Source: Acidiphilium sp. 37-60-79 (GTDB lineage Bacteria > Pseudomonadota > Alphaproteobacteria > Acetobacterales > Acetobacteraceae). Taken from it: a DNA stretch of 64,000 bases. Position 1 is the stretch's first letter. Every line of letters starts with the position of its first letter. The stretch lies in NCBI GenBank assembly GCA_002279355.1, contig NCBV01000012.1, forward strand, positions 62,001 through 126,000. Direction: 5' to 3'. Shown one piece after another: positions 17,985 to 27,468 of this stretch. The position numbers and the translations under genes are program-made. The notes below the pieces were generated by a model. That model did no database searches. It saw only the letters and a program-made list of their open reading frames with translations, and had not been told where the DNA came from.

Positions 17985-18902
17985 ATGATTGCTTACGCTT
18001 TACAGCAATTAATTAATGGAATCACGCTGGGCATGGTCTATGGGTTGATCGCGGTCGGTTACACCATGGTTTATGGCATTATTGGCATGATCAATTTCGC
18101 TCACGGCGATGTGTTCATGGTGGGTGCTTATGTCGGTATTATTGTGCTTACTGCTTTTTCGGGCATGGGCATCGCTGCGGTTCCTGTCGGTTTGCTGGTC
18201 GCGTTGCTGGTCTCTGTGGTGCTTTGCGGCGTCTATGGTTTCACCATCGAGCGTGCGGCTTATCGGCCCTTGCGCGGCTCGTTTCGCCTAGCGCCATTAA
18301 TCTCGGCAATCGGCATGTCGATTTTGTTAGAGAACTTCGTGCAAACCTCGCAAGGGGCCAAAGACCGTGCGATTCCCGAGCCGATTCCGGGCGGTTTCAA
18401 AATCATGCAACAGCATGGTTTCGTTGTGCAAATGTCGTATATGCAAATCGCGATCATCGTCACCACCTTGGTCACGCTGGGCATTTTCACCTACATCGTC
18501 ACCAAAACCCCGCTCGGCCGGGCGATGCGCGCGATCGAGCAAGATGCCAAAATGGCTGCCCTGCTCGGCGTCAATACCAACCGTGTCATCAGCCTCACCT
18601 TCGTCATCGGGTCCGCCCTCGCCGCCGTCGCGGGCATCATGTTCCTCAGCTATTACGGGGTGATCAATTTCTTCATCGGCTTCAATGCGGGCATCAAAGC
18701 CTTCACCGCCGCAGTGCTCGGTGGCATTGGCAGCCTGCCCGGTGCTGTGCTCGGTGGCCTCCTGATCGGCCTGATCGAAGCTTTTTGGTCCGGATATGCA
18801 ACAATCGCTTATAAGGATGTTGCGGTTTATTCAATCTTGGCCATTGTGCTGATGTTCATGCCCACTGGATTGCTGGGCCGCGCCGACATCGAGAAGGTTT
18901 AA
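17985..18902 (+). CDS. livH: Branched-chain amino acid ABC transporter permease LivH
   Basis: Inner-membrane permease of 305 residues with about eight hydrophobic helices. Typical family stretches: ITLGMVYGLIAVGYTMVYGIIGMINFAHGDVFM near the N-terminus and GGIGSLPGAVLGGLLIGLIE, the permease loop that contacts the ATPases. GGAGGG precedes the ATG. First gene of livHMGFK, all five genes touching or overlapping. Substrate assignment (Leu/Ile/Val or amides) is by family only. Confidence 0.93.
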   Translation: MIAYALQQLINGITLGMVYGLIAVGYTMVYGIIGMINFAHGDVFMVGAYVGIIVLTAFSGMGIAAVPVGLLVALLVSVVLCGVYGFTIERAAYRPLRGSFRLAPLISAIGMSILLENFVQTSQGAKDRAIPEPIPGGFKIMQQHGFVVQMSYMQIAIIVTTLVTLGIFTYIVTKTPLGRAMRAIEQDAKMAALLGVNTNRVISLTFVIGSALAAVAGIMFLSYYGVINFFIGFNAGIKAFTAAVLGGIGSLPGAVLGGLLIGLIEAFWSGYATIAYKDVAVYSILAIVLMFMPTGLLGRADIEKV

Positions 18903-18905
18903 CCG

Positions 18906-20213
18906 ATGTCCGATGCGGTTCCTGCGGTGAGCGGTCGGGATACGCTCATTCGATATCTGCGCGATGCGGGCGGCGTCGGGATTTTGGCGCTCGCCATTTT
19001 CGTCCCCTTCATTGGATTGCGTCTGCACGGGCACATGAACGGCCTCGCGCTCGGCTATCGTCCGAAATTACTCGCGATTGGCGTTGTCCTCGCTGTTCTC
19101 GCGCGTGTGCTGGTGCTGATCTGGCAAGATCGTCGGGTGCATCAAGGCCGCGCCGCTTGGCGGGCCGCACGAATCGCCTCGGCGGGTAAATATGTTACCC
19201 CCCTGCTGCTTGGCTTCGCCGTCTTGTTGCCACTGGTGCCCGGCATCGCCAATTTCTATATCGATCTCGGCGTGCTGGTCATGACCTATGTCATGCTCGG
19301 CTGGGGCCTCAATATCGTAGTCGGTCTCGCTGGCCTGCTCGATCTCGGCTATGTCGCGTTCTATGCGGTGGGCGCTTATTCTTTTGCTCTACTCGCGCAT
19401 TATTATCATTTCACCTTCTGGGAATGTCTGCCCTTGTCGGGCCTATTCGCAGCACTCTGGGGCGTCTGCCTTGGCTTTCCGGTGTTGCGTCTGCGCGGCG
19501 ATTATCTTGCCATCGTCACGCTGGCTTTCGGCGAAATCATCCGCCTTGTGATCACCAACTGGATTTCGCTGACCGGTGGGCCGAACGGTATCTATAACAT
19601 CCCACACCCAACCTTCTTCGGCTTGAATTTCAATCTCGGCGGCGGCGCCGGCACGTTCTCTGGATTTTTCGGAATCGATCCTGATCCCAAGCAACTAACA
19701 ACCTATCTTTACTACATCATTTTCTTCCTCGCGCTGCTGACCAATTGGGTCACCTTGCGCCTGCGCCGTTTGCCCATGGGCCGTGCTTGGGAAGCGCTGC
19801 GCGAAGATGAAATCGCGTGCCGCTCGCTTGGGATCAATGTGCGCAACACCAAACTCACCGCCTTCGCCATCGGCGCCATGTTCGGCGGCTTTGCCGGCTG
19901 CTTTTTCGCCACAAGGCAAAATTTCATCAGCCCTGACAGCTTCACCTTCATCGAATCCGCCACGGTCCTCGCCATCGTGGTTTTGGGCGGTGCAGGCAGT
20001 CAACTCGGCGTTGCCCTCGCTGCTGTCGTCATGATCGGGATTCCCGCCTTGCTGCAGGATTTATCAATCTATCGCATGTTATTTTTCGGCCTAGCACTGG
20101 TCATCATGATGGTCGTCCGCCCGCGCGGCTTTGTCTCCACCCGCACTCCATCCATCGCGTTAGGGCGTCGAAAATTAATATCCAGCGAGCTGATATCCGA
20201 GGGTCACGGCTAA
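18906..20213 (+). CDS. livM: Branched-chain amino acid ABC transporter permease LivM
   Basis: Second permease subunit, 435 residues. An N-terminal part with extra hydrophobic segments precedes the conserved core ([72 protein letters not shown]). It begins 3 nt after livH and its TAA overlaps the livG ATG (TAATG), so translation is coupled. Confidence 0.93.
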   Translation: MSDAVPAVSGRDTLIRYLRDAGGVGILALAIFVPFIGLRLHGHMNGLALGYRPKLLAIGVVLAVLARVLVLIWQDRRVHQGRAAWRAARIASAGKYVTPLLLGFAVLLPLVPGIANFYIDLGVLVMTYVMLGWGLNIVVGLAGLLDLGYVAFYAVGAYSFALLAHYYHFTFWECLPLSGLFAALWGVCLGFPVLRLRGDYLAIVTLAFGEIIRLVITNWISLTGGPNGIYNIPHPTFFGLNFNLGGGAGTFSGFFGIDPDPKQLTTYLYYIIFFLALLTNWVTLRLRRLPMGRAWEALREDEIACRSLGINVRNTKLTAFAIGAMFGGFAGCFFATRQNFISPDSFTFIESATVLAIVVLGGAGSQLGVALAAVVMIGIPALLQDLSIYRMLFFGLALVIMMVVRPRGFVSTRTPSIALGRRKLISSELISEGHG

Positions 20214-21040
20214 TGACATGCTTGCTTGAGGTCAGCAATTTGGTCATGAGGTTTGGCGGCCTCACGGCCGTCTCCCGATTGTCCTTCACCGCCATGCGCG
20301 GTGACATTACCGCTGTAATCGGTCCGAATGGTGCAGGCAAAACTACGGTGTTTAACTGCATCACCGGCTTTTATCGGCCCAGCGAGGGTGAAATCATCAT
20401 CCATCGCGAGGATCAATCAACCCTCGCTCTGCATCGTCTGCCCGGCTTTGCCATCGCCAAGCGGGGCCGCGTTGCCCGCACCTTCCAAAATATCCGCCTG
20501 TTCGGCGGCATGACGGTTTTGGAAAACCTGATGGTGGCCCAGCATAACCGCCTGCAAGCGGCCACCGGCTTTACCCTCCTGGCCGTGCTCGGTCTTGGCC
20601 GCTACCGCCATGTCGAGGCCGAAGCCGTGGAACGCGCGAAATATTGGCTTGAGGCCACCGGCCTCACTGATCGCGCCGATGAACCCGCCGCATCATTACC
20701 CTATGGCGCGCAACGCCGTCTCGAAATCGCCCGGGCAATGTGCACCGATCCAGTCTTGCTCTGTCTTGATGAACCAGCCGCCGGTCTCAATCCGCGCGAG
20801 AGCGAAGAGCTCAACGCCCTGCTCTTGAAAATCCGTGCCGCCGGCTGCTCCTTGTTGTTGATCGAGCACGATATGGGGGTGGTAATGAAAATTTCCGACC
20901 ACATCATCGTGCTGGACCACGGCAAAAAAATTGCGGATGGCGCACCCGCTGATATTCGCACCAACCCCGCCGTCATCTCCGCCTATCTCGGCGATGGTGA
21001 TGATGATGACGAGGATGCCGTGCCGGTGGCCGCCCAATGA
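20213..21040 (+). CDS. livG: Branched-chain amino acid ABC transporter ATPase LivG
   Basis: Cytoplasmic ATPase of 275 residues: Walker A GPNGAGKTT, ABC signature region LPYGAQRRLEIARAM, Walker B LLCLDEPAAGLNP, and the LivG-type H-loop LLIEHDMGVVMKISDHIIVLDHG. It carries an unusual acidic C-terminal tail (GDGDDDDEDAVPVAAQ). Overlaps livF by 4 nt. Confidence 0.94.
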   Translation: MTCLLEVSNLVMRFGGLTAVSRLSFTAMRGDITAVIGPNGAGKTTVFNCITGFYRPSEGEIIIHREDQSTLALHRLPGFAIAKRGRVARTFQNIRLFGGMTVLENLMVAQHNRLQAATGFTLLAVLGLGRYRHVEAEAVERAKYWLEATGLTDRADEPAASLPYGAQRRLEIARAMCTDPVLLCLDEPAAGLNPRESEELNALLLKIRAAGCSLLLIEHDMGVVMKISDHIIVLDHGKKIADGAPADIRTNPAVISAYLGDGDDDDEDAVPVAAQ

Positions 21041-21756
21041 GCACCATGCTGTCGTTGTCCGGCGTTACCGCGTTTTACGGCCAAATCCAGGCCCTGCGCG
21101 GCATTGATCTCACGGTTGAAAAAGGCGAAATCGTCACCCTGATCGGCGCAAACGGGGCCGGTAAATCGACCCTGATGATGACAATTTGCGGCAATCCGCG
21201 GGCCCGCACCGGCTCAATCATCTATCAGGGCGAAGACATCACCCAATGCGCCATGCATGACATCGCCCGCAAGCGCATCGCCCATGCGCCAGAAGGGCGG
21301 CGGATTTTTCCGCGCATGAGCGTTGAAGAAAATCTGCTCATGGGAGCGCAGGTGGTGAAGTTCGCTGATTATGACAAGCAACTCGCCTTGATGTTTGATT
21401 TGTTCCCGCGTCTCAAAGAGCGGATCAACCAGCGTGGCGGCACGCTGTCCGGCGGTGAGCAGCAAATGTTAGCCATCGCGCGCGCCCTGATGTCGAAACC
21501 TGATCTGTTGATGCTCGATGAGCCAAGCCTCGGGCTTGCGCCGTTAGTGGTCAAACAAATCTTTGGAGCCATTCGCCAGCTCAACCGTGAGCTGGGCTTG
21601 ACCGTACTCTTGGTCGAGCAGAACGCCTATCAAGCATTGCGCCTCGCCCATCGGGGCTATGTGCTTGTGAACGGCGCCATCACCATGCAAGGCGGTGGTG
21701 CCGAATTGCTGGCCCGGCCAGAAATCAAAGCAGCTTATCTGGAGGGCGGGCATTGA
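21037..21756 (+). CDS. livF: Branched-chain amino acid ABC transporter ATPase LivF
   Basis: Second ATPase, 239 residues: Walker A GANGAGKST, signature LSGGEQQMLAIARALM, Walker B LLMLDEPSLGLAP and H-loop LLVEQNAYQAL. The APEGRRIFPRMSVEENLLMGA stretch is diagnostic of LivF. Starts inside the livG stop (ATGA). Confidence 0.94.
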   Translation: MSTMLSLSGVTAFYGQIQALRGIDLTVEKGEIVTLIGANGAGKSTLMMTICGNPRARTGSIIYQGEDITQCAMHDIARKRIAHAPEGRRIFPRMSVEENLLMGAQVVKFADYDKQLALMFDLFPRLKERINQRGGTLSGGEQQMLAIARALMSKPDLLMLDEPSLGLAPLVVKQIFGAIRQLNRELGLTVLLVEQNAYQALRLAHRGYVLVNGAITMQGGGAELLARPEIKAAYLEGGH

Positions 21757-21800
21757 TAAAAATCGGAAACGTAACGACTATCAATCAAGGAGCGAGTGTT

Positions 21801-22916
21801 TTGGGGAATAAGTTTTATAAAGTCGCCGCCATGAGCGCGCTGGGGCTTTGCCTCACCGTCGGCGCGGCGCAAGCGCAAGTTAAGATCGGCGTTGCAGGTC
21901 CGATGACCGGTTCTAACGCCGCGTTCGGCACGCAGTTGGTCAACGGTGCCAATCAGGCGGTCGCAGACATCAACGCGCATGGCGGCGTGCTTGGCAAAAA
22001 AGTTACGGCCGTTACTGTCGATGATGCGTGTGATCCCAAGCAGGCCGTGACCGTTGCTAACCAATTGGTCGCCGATCATGTGGTGATGGTCGATGGCCAT
22101 TTCTGCTCAGCGTCCACCATTCCGGCGAGCAAGGTCTATAGCGAAAACGGCGTTCTCGAAATCTCACCGGCCTCGACCAACCCGCAATATACCGATCAAG
22201 GCTCGTGGAACACTTTTCGCGTTTGCGGCCGTGATGACGAGCAAGGCAAAGTCGCTGCCAACTATATCAAAGCGCACTTCGCCAAAGACAAAATCGCCGT
22301 GCTCGATGACAATTCCACCTACGGCAAAGGGATCGCCGATCAGGTGCGGATGAATTTGAAAAAACTCGGCGTTAAAGTTGCCTATAACGCCTCCTACACG
22401 GCGGGCGAAAAGGATTATTCGGCCCTGATCAGCCGCCTGAAGCAAGACGGTATCGGCCTGGTCTATGTTGGCGGTTACTATGCCGATGCCGGCATCATGG
22501 AGCGCGAAGGCGCCGCCCAGGGCTATCACCCGCAATATTTCGGTGAAGATGCAATGGCGACCGACCAGCTTTGGCAGATCGCCGGCCCCGCAGCCCAGGG
22601 CATGCTGTTCACCTTCCCGCCGCCGGCCGAGAAAAGCCCCTCAGCCGCTGCGGTCGTGAAGGAACTCTCCGCCAAAGGGCAAAATCCGGGTGGCTACGTG
22701 CTTTATTCCTACGCGACCATTCAGGTTTGGGCCGAAGCCGCCAAGAAGGCGCATAGCATCAAACCGCTGGTCGTTGCCAAGGAATTGAAAGCCGGTGGCC
22801 CGTGGAACACGGTGCTCGGTCAAATCCGTTTCAACAAAATCGGTGACGTGGTTCCGGCGGCCTACGCCATCTATATCTGGAACAACGGCAAATACACTGT
22901 CCACGCCATGCACTAA
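21801..22916 (+). CDS. livK: Branched-chain amino acid-binding periplasmic protein
   Basis: Periplasmic type I solute-binding protein. The best start is TTG 21801, with AAGGAG at 21788-21793: it gives a normal signal peptide (MGNKFYKV..., hydrophobic core, cleavage after AAQAQ or AQA) and a 371-residue product. An upstream start at 21753 would add 16 residues and overlap livF. Mature domain shows VKIGVAGPMTGSNAAFGTQLVNGA, DDACDPKQAV and the Rossmann-like second lobe (YVGGYYADAGIM). Last gene of the liv operon, with a hairpin downstream. Confidence 0.92.
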   Translation: MGNKFYKVAAMSALGLCLTVGAAQAQVKIGVAGPMTGSNAAFGTQLVNGANQAVADINAHGGVLGKKVTAVTVDDACDPKQAVTVANQLVADHVVMVDGHFCSASTIPASKVYSENGVLEISPASTNPQYTDQGSWNTFRVCGRDDEQGKVAANYIKAHFAKDKIAVLDDNSTYGKGIADQVRMNLKKLGVKVAYNASYTAGEKDYSALISRLKQDGIGLVYVGGYYADAGIMEREGAAQGYHPQYFGEDAMATDQLWQIAGPAAQGMLFTFPPPAEKSPSAAAVVKELSAKGQNPGGYVLYSYATIQVWAEAAKKAHSIKPLVVAKELKAGGPWNTVLGQIRFNKIGDVVPAAYAIYIWNNGKYTVHAMH

Positions 22917-22951
22917 TCACAGCGTCAGGGTCTAACCCGAACGCTGATGGG

Positions 22952-22979
22952 GGCGCGATGATCGCGAGGTCATCGCGCC
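22952..22979 (+). terminator. Terminator of the liv operon, overlapping the end of the TetR gene
   Basis: Ten-bp stem GGCGCGATGA / TCATCGCGCC followed by TTTTCTTT. The right arm (22970-22979) is also the last ten bases, stop codon included, of the convergent TetR gene. Confidence 0.85.
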
Positions 22980-23638
22980 TTTTCTTTGGCCATCGGTTTA
23001 CGCGCCGCCCCCGCCCGTCCGGTCGCGAGATAAGGTGCAAAAAGCTGGTTGATCTGATGAATACCCTCGGCGAGATCGGCGCGACTAATCGCTTTGCCGG
23101 TGCGGCTGATGGTCAAATAGTCAATCCAGTAGCTCGCGATGATCCAGGCATTGACCATCAAGGAAGCCCGCTCATCGCTGCTGGCGACCAACAGTCCGGC
23201 TGCCGCCATGTCATCGAGCACCAGTCGCAATCGCGCTTGCCCGGCTTGATAAATATGCGCAATCCGCTGTGGCAACATTGGTGCAACCCGATGCAGGCTG
23301 CGATGATCTCGATAAACAAACCGGTAGCCCCACATGAGCGAAAACCAATTTTGCAAATAATCGACATACCGACCCGGTCGATCAGGTGCGTCCAACCCGT
23401 GCGAAGCTGCGGCCATCGCGCCGCGCTCGAAATCATCAAACAGAGCGAGCACAATTTGCTGCTTGGTCTGAAAATAATAATGCAAATGCCCTTCATTCAT
23501 GCCGAGCGCGAGGGCGATTTGCGCGATAGTGACCGACGAAAAGCTATGTTCATTGAACAATTCCAGGCAAACCGCTAACATGCGTGCCCGCATTGCGGCT
23601 GCTTCCGGCGTGTTCTGCGCACGTCTTGCTTCAGCCAT
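22970..23638 (-). CDS. TetR/AcrR-family transcriptional repressor
   Basis: 222 residues. The N-terminal helix-turn-helix is typical (ARMLAVCLELFNEHSFSSVTIAQIALALGMNEGHLHYYFQTKQQIVLALFDDF); the C-terminal ligand domain is unassigned. It follows the monooxygenase gene by 17 nt in the same direction and probably represses it through the palindrome at 25174-25189. ATG 23638 is my choice; GTG 23650 is possible but has no Shine-Dalgarno sequence. Confidence 0.85.
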   Translation of the reverse strand: MAEARRAQNTPEAAAMRARMLAVCLELFNEHSFSSVTIAQIALALGMNEGHLHYYFQTKQQIVLALFDDFERGAMAAASHGLDAPDRPGRYVDYLQNWFSLMWGYRFVYRDHRSLHRVAPMLPQRIAHIYQAGQARLRLVLDDMAAAGLLVASSDERASLMVNAWIIASYWIDYLTISRTGKAISRADLAEGIHQINQLFAPYLATGRAGAARKPMAKEKAR

Positions 23639-23655
23639 CGCCTTACCCACCCGGA

Positions 23656-25134
23656 TCAGGCGGCGCGCTTTGCGGGCTGGCGCCGCACAAACTCCATCGT
23701 GCCATCATTCACCGGCCCAAAACGAAGTGTTATCAAATCTAGAATATAGTTTTGATAGAGCTTCCACGGTTTTTTCGAACCCTGTTTGGGCAATTGATCA
23801 ATCGCGCGCTGCACATAGCCGGAAGTGAAATCAAGGAAAGGCTCTTCCGAAACGCTCGGATCGGTGCGCCGGGGCGTGGATTGCGCGTAGCCCTGCTGAT
23901 CCATGTAATTGAGCAACCGGCAAACATAAGCCGCCGTCAAATCCGATTTCAATGTCCAGGAGGCGTTCGTATAGCCGAACGATGACGCCATATTGGGAAT
24001 ATCGCTATTCATCATTCCTTTGTAATTCATCGTTTTTGCCAAATCGATGCGCTTGTCATCAACAAACAGCTCAAGCCCGCTGAGGAGCTTCAGCTTCAAC
24101 CCGGTCGCCGTGACGATGATATCAGCTTGTAGGTTTGTGCCCGACTTGGTCAAAATTCCCGTCTCGGTGAAGCACTCTATCTGATCGGTAACCACTGATG
24201 CCGTCCCTGCCTTCAACACCCGGAACAAATCCCCGTCCGGCACCAAGCATAAACGCTGATCCCACGGATTATAGCGCGGCCGGAAATGCGTCTCTACATC
24301 GACCGCACCGCCAAGCTGCTGGCGGGCCAGAGCGATCAGATTTTCCTTGACCTTGGCCGGTCGCCGACGCGCCAACTGATAAAAAAACATCGTCAATAAC
24401 ACATTGCGCCAGCGCGCTAACGAATAGGCCAGATTTCCCGGCAAATAATCGCGCATCTTGTTGGCAAACGCATCCTCCGCCGGGCGCGACACCACATAGG
24501 TTGGCGAGCGCTGCAACATCACCACATGCGCCGCCTTTTCCGCCATCGCGGGCACCAACGTCACCGCCGTCGCCCCACTGCCAATCACCACCACGCGCTT
24601 GCCAGCATAATCCAGATCCTCCGGCCAATGCTGAGGATGCACAATGCGCCCGCCAAACGCCGCCGCGCCGGGAAATTCCGGATTATGGCCTTCCGCGTAA
24701 TCGTAATAGCCACTGCACATGAATAGAAAATTGCAGGTGAACACGGCCAAATTCCGCTCTGGCCCAATTTCGGCGTCAACCGTCCACAGCGCCTCGCTTG
24801 ATGACCAGCGCGCGCGCTTCACCGCGTGGTTGAACCGGATATGCTGATCGACGCCATAGTCACGCGCCGTATCGCGCACGTAGCTCAAAATCGAGGGGCC
24901 ATCGGCAATCGCCTTGGCCTGCGTCCAGGGGCGGAACGAATATCCAAGCGTGTACATATCGGAATCCGATCGGACACCCGGATACCGAAACAAATCCCAC
25001 GTCCCACCAATCGCGTCGCGCGCTTCTAACACGGCATAGCTCTTGCCAGGGCAATGCATCTGCAAATGACAGCCCGCGCCGATGCCCGATAGCCCAGCCC
25101 CGACAATCAACACATCAACATGCTGCGCATCCAT
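23656..25134 (-). CDS. Flavin-containing monooxygenase of the Baeyer-Villiger type
   Basis: NADPH/FAD monooxygenase that inserts oxygen into ketones or oxidises a heteroatom; substrate unknown. 492 residues. FAD motif VLIVGAGLSGIGAG at the N-terminus, the BVMO fingerprint FGGRIVHPQHWP (fits FxGxxxHxxxWP) near residue 180, and the NADPH Rossmann motif VVVIGSGATAVTL following it. RYPGVRSDSDMYTLGYSF is typical of EtaA/class-I-like enzymes. Heads a two-gene operon with the TetR gene. Confidence 0.9.
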   Translation of the reverse strand: MDAQHVDVLIVGAGLSGIGAGCHLQMHCPGKSYAVLEARDAIGGTWDLFRYPGVRSDSDMYTLGYSFRPWTQAKAIADGPSILSYVRDTARDYGVDQHIRFNHAVKRARWSSSEALWTVDAEIGPERNLAVFTCNFLFMCSGYYDYAEGHNPEFPGAAAFGGRIVHPQHWPEDLDYAGKRVVVIGSGATAVTLVPAMAEKAAHVVMLQRSPTYVVSRPAEDAFANKMRDYLPGNLAYSLARWRNVLLTMFFYQLARRRPAKVKENLIALARQQLGGAVDVETHFRPRYNPWDQRLCLVPDGDLFRVLKAGTASVVTDQIECFTETGILTKSGTNLQADIIVTATGLKLKLLSGLELFVDDKRIDLAKTMNYKGMMNSDIPNMASSFGYTNASWTLKSDLTAAYVCRLLNYMDQQGYAQSTPRRTDPSVSEEPFLDFTSGYVQRAIDQLPKQGSKKPWKLYQNYILDLITLRFGPVNDGTMEFVRRQPAKRAA

Positions 25135-25173
25135 CCGCCCGTGCTCCTTCGTCGCCAGAAAATCACTCGTGAT

Positions 25174-25189
25174 TTAGGTAAACACCTAA
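25174..25189. promoter_or_regulatory. Candidate TetR operator upstream of the monooxygenase
   Basis: Palindrome TTAGGT, four bases (AAAC), ACCTAA, located 40-55 bp upstream of the monooxygenase start, where a TetR dimer would overlap the promoter. Assignment to the operon's own TetR is inference from position and symmetry. Confidence 0.5.
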
Positions 25190-25294
25190 TTCAGAAAAAT
25201 GCAAATAGATTTTCGCTCCTGCGCCCGCGTCGTTCGCCATGCCGAATGACCCGTGCGGCGCCGCGATCAACGGCAACCCGTGGAATTTTATCGA

Positions 25295-26071
25295 TCAAGC
25301 TTGATCGGGTTGCTCACTCGCCCATTCGATCGCTCGATAATCAAAGCCCGGTGGCAGCCCCGGCTTGACCACTTCAAAATAAGGCGAAACATCAAAATCG
25401 CGCGGCACAAAAAAACTATAATGCCGCGCTTGCAAAATCTCGCGCACACAGGCCGGGCAATCCGGCGCATCGGCTGCAAACTCGCGCACCAGCGGCAAAA
25501 CCGGATACCCCGTCGCATGAAAGGCCCGTGCGACCAATCCCGAACAAATCGCGCGCGTCGGATCGCCACTGCCCAAGGTCAGCAGCCGCCGACGCCACCG
25601 CCGTGGCACCGGCGGCGTCGGCAGTAAATAGCGTGCCAAATCCAATACATTACGCAAATCATACTGATCGCCAAGTCGCGCGCGGGCAAACCCAATCACC
25701 ACCGCACAATCCGCCTCGCTCAGCCCAATCGGCCGACAAATCCGCACATGCAGTTCGGCAAATTCGCTCAGCCCCACGCAGCGCACCCCCTCGCTGATAT
25801 CGGCCTCAATGAAGCAAGGCTCGGCAACCCCGCCCGCACGTAATGGCCCTAGCCCGACATAAAGGGCTGCGTGCGACCATGTGGATTGGGTCAGATATTT
25901 GATCGCGGTGCTGATCCGGCTATTGCCCTCCACCAGCACCACATCGCCCGGGCGCAACACTGCCGCTAACCGATGCGCCTTTGCTGCGGGCGCGGTCCCG
26001 TGCACATGCACCGGCTGCGATAAAAACCGTGCGAGCCGTGCGCCAAACCACTGTCCCAGAGTTTTTCCCAT
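25295..26071 (-). CDS. YiiX/YebB-like permuted NlpC/P60 (papain-like) hydrolase
   Basis: Circularly permuted papain-fold enzyme of the C92 type: the catalytic His comes first (STWSHAALYVG) and the Cys later (RAICSGLVARAF). LRPGDVVLVEG opens the domain as usual. Members cleave amide or thioester bonds in cell-wall or lipid contexts; substrate unknown. 258 residues from ATG 26071; an upstream TTG at 26113 is open but no better supported. Third gene of a run with an SDR and a lipoprotein. Confidence 0.75.
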   Translation of the reverse strand: MGKTLGQWFGARLARFLSQPVHVHGTAPAAKAHRLAAVLRPGDVVLVEGNSRISTAIKYLTQSTWSHAALYVGLGPLRAGGVAEPCFIEADISEGVRCVGLSEFAELHVRICRPIGLSEADCAVVIGFARARLGDQYDLRNVLDLARYLLPTPPVPRRWRRRLLTLGSGDPTRAICSGLVARAFHATGYPVLPLVREFAADAPDCPACVREILQARHYSFFVPRDFDVSPYFEVVKPGLPPGFDYRAIEWASEQPDQA

Positions 26072-26139
26072 ACCCTGTTGTAACAAGCGCCACCGCCGCC
26101 GCGCCAATACCAATCATGCATGGTTTCGATAATCCAGCC

Positions 26140-26886
26140 TTATCCCGGCTCGAACGAGACATCCCGCTGCCGGCGCATCAAATGCTCGCCGGCATCGACA
26201 TAAAACACCGTCCCGGTGACCGATCCGGTCTCCACGATAAATCGCACCGTCGCTGCAATATCCTCAGGGGTGGAGCCGCGCCGCAGTGGCGTCGCCGCTT
26301 GGCCACGGGCGAAATTCTCCGCCGATTGCCGCTCACCAATCAAGGTTAGCCCCGGCGCCACCCCGCAAACCCGCACCAGCGGCGCAAACGCCATCGCTAA
26401 CATTTCGGTTGCTGCCGCCAGCGCGGCTTTCGACAACGTGTACGCAAAAAAATCCGGGTTCAAATTGGCGAGTTTCTGATCCAAAATATTCACAATCACC
26501 CCGCGCCGTCCCGCACAGGCCGCCGCAAAATCCCGTGCGAGCAGTACGGGTGCCACCAAATTCGGCGCCATATGCGCGGCAATCGCGTCCGCCGTGATGC
26601 TCGCTGGCTGATCGAACACAAAGCGCGAGGCGTTGTTCACCAACACCTCGAGCGGCCCCGCAAGTGCCTCCGCCTGTGCAATCAACCCCGCCACCGCCGC
26701 CGCATCGCTCAAATCCGCCCGCAGCAAAAACGCACGCCCACCGGCTTGCATAATCTCGGCGCGCAACGCCTCGGCTTCAACCGCCGATCCGTGATAATGG
26801 ATCACCACCGCCCGTTGGCTGGCCGCCAGACCGCGCACAATCGCTGCACCCACCCGCTTCGCACCCCCGGTCACCAAGGCTGCCAT
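26140..26886 (-). CDS. SDR-family oxidoreductase, pteridine-reductase/FolM-like
   Basis: 248 residues. N-terminal ALVTGGAKRVGAAI is the TGxxxRxG variant of the cofactor motif seen in pteridine reductases (PTR1/FolM), with LVNNAS, and YTLSK as the YxxxK pair. FolM-like enzymes reduce dihydromonapterin or dihydrofolate with NADPH; this assignment rests on the motif. The ATG overlaps the upstream lipoprotein stop (TGATG). Confidence 0.78.
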   Translation of the reverse strand: MAALVTGGAKRVGAAIVRGLAASQRAVVIHYHGSAVEAEALRAEIMQAGGRAFLLRADLSDAAAVAGLIAQAEALAGPLEVLVNNASRFVFDQPASITADAIAAHMAPNLVAPVLLARDFAAACAGRRGVIVNILDQKLANLNPDFFAYTLSKAALAAATEMLAMAFAPLVRVCGVAPGLTLIGERQSAENFARGQAATPLRRGSTPEDIAATVRFIVETGSVTGTVFYVDAGEHLMRRQRDVSFEPG

Positions 26887-27413
26887 CAGTGTTGATCACC
26901 GGTTGTGCCAGTTTGCGGGCTCTGCTTGAACTGAAACCCAATCAACGCCTCTTGCTGCGCGGAAACCGGTGCATTCGGCATTTCAATCTTGATCGGCTTG
27001 GTGGTCGCAACGGCCCGATTACGGCCATTCTTGAAGTCAAAGGTAATCGGGTCGATCTGCTTGCCGATAATCTGATCACCCTGGGTCAATACAATGAAAT
27101 AGGGCAGGGTGATCTGATCCCCAATCAAAGCGGGTCCGCGTGTCGCCGCGAAGCCAACCCGAAAAACGGTGAGCACCCCGTTTTTACCATGCGTCGCGCA
27201 TCGTCCCGCGACACCGGTTATCCGGGCGGAAATCTCGCGCGCTCCCACGCTCGTCGCGTCGCCCCGCGCCTTGACCATCTGATTGGCCTGCGTCAGCACC
27301 GACACAGTCGGGCAAAATAACGCGGTCTTCTCATGCGACCCCGAACAAGCCGCCAACAACAAAGGCGCCGCCAACACCGCAACACGCTTCAATCCACTCA
27401 CCGCACTCTCCAT
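26886..27413 (-). CDS. Putative lipoprotein of unknown function
   Basis: 175 residues with a lipoprotein signal (basic GLKR, hydrophobic AVLAAPLLLAAC, lipobox LAAC), so probably anchored through that Cys. The mature part is rich in short beta strands (VLTVFRVGFAATRGPALIGDQITLPYFIVLTQGDQIIGKQ); one further Cys pair is seen (FCPT, GRCAT). GGGGAG precedes the ATG. I do not recognise the family with certainty. First gene of the lipoprotein-SDR-hydrolase run. Confidence 0.7.
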   Translation of the reverse strand: MESAVSGLKRVAVLAAPLLLAACSGSHEKTALFCPTVSVLTQANQMVKARGDATSVGAREISARITGVAGRCATHGKNGVLTVFRVGFAATRGPALIGDQITLPYFIVLTQGDQIIGKQIDPITFDFKNGRNRAVATTKPIKIEMPNAPVSAQQEALIGFQFKQSPQTGTTGDQH

Positions 27414-27468
27414 TTTTACGCTCCCCCTCTCTTGCCATCATTTCGCCGATCGGTCATCTCCGCCGCTA

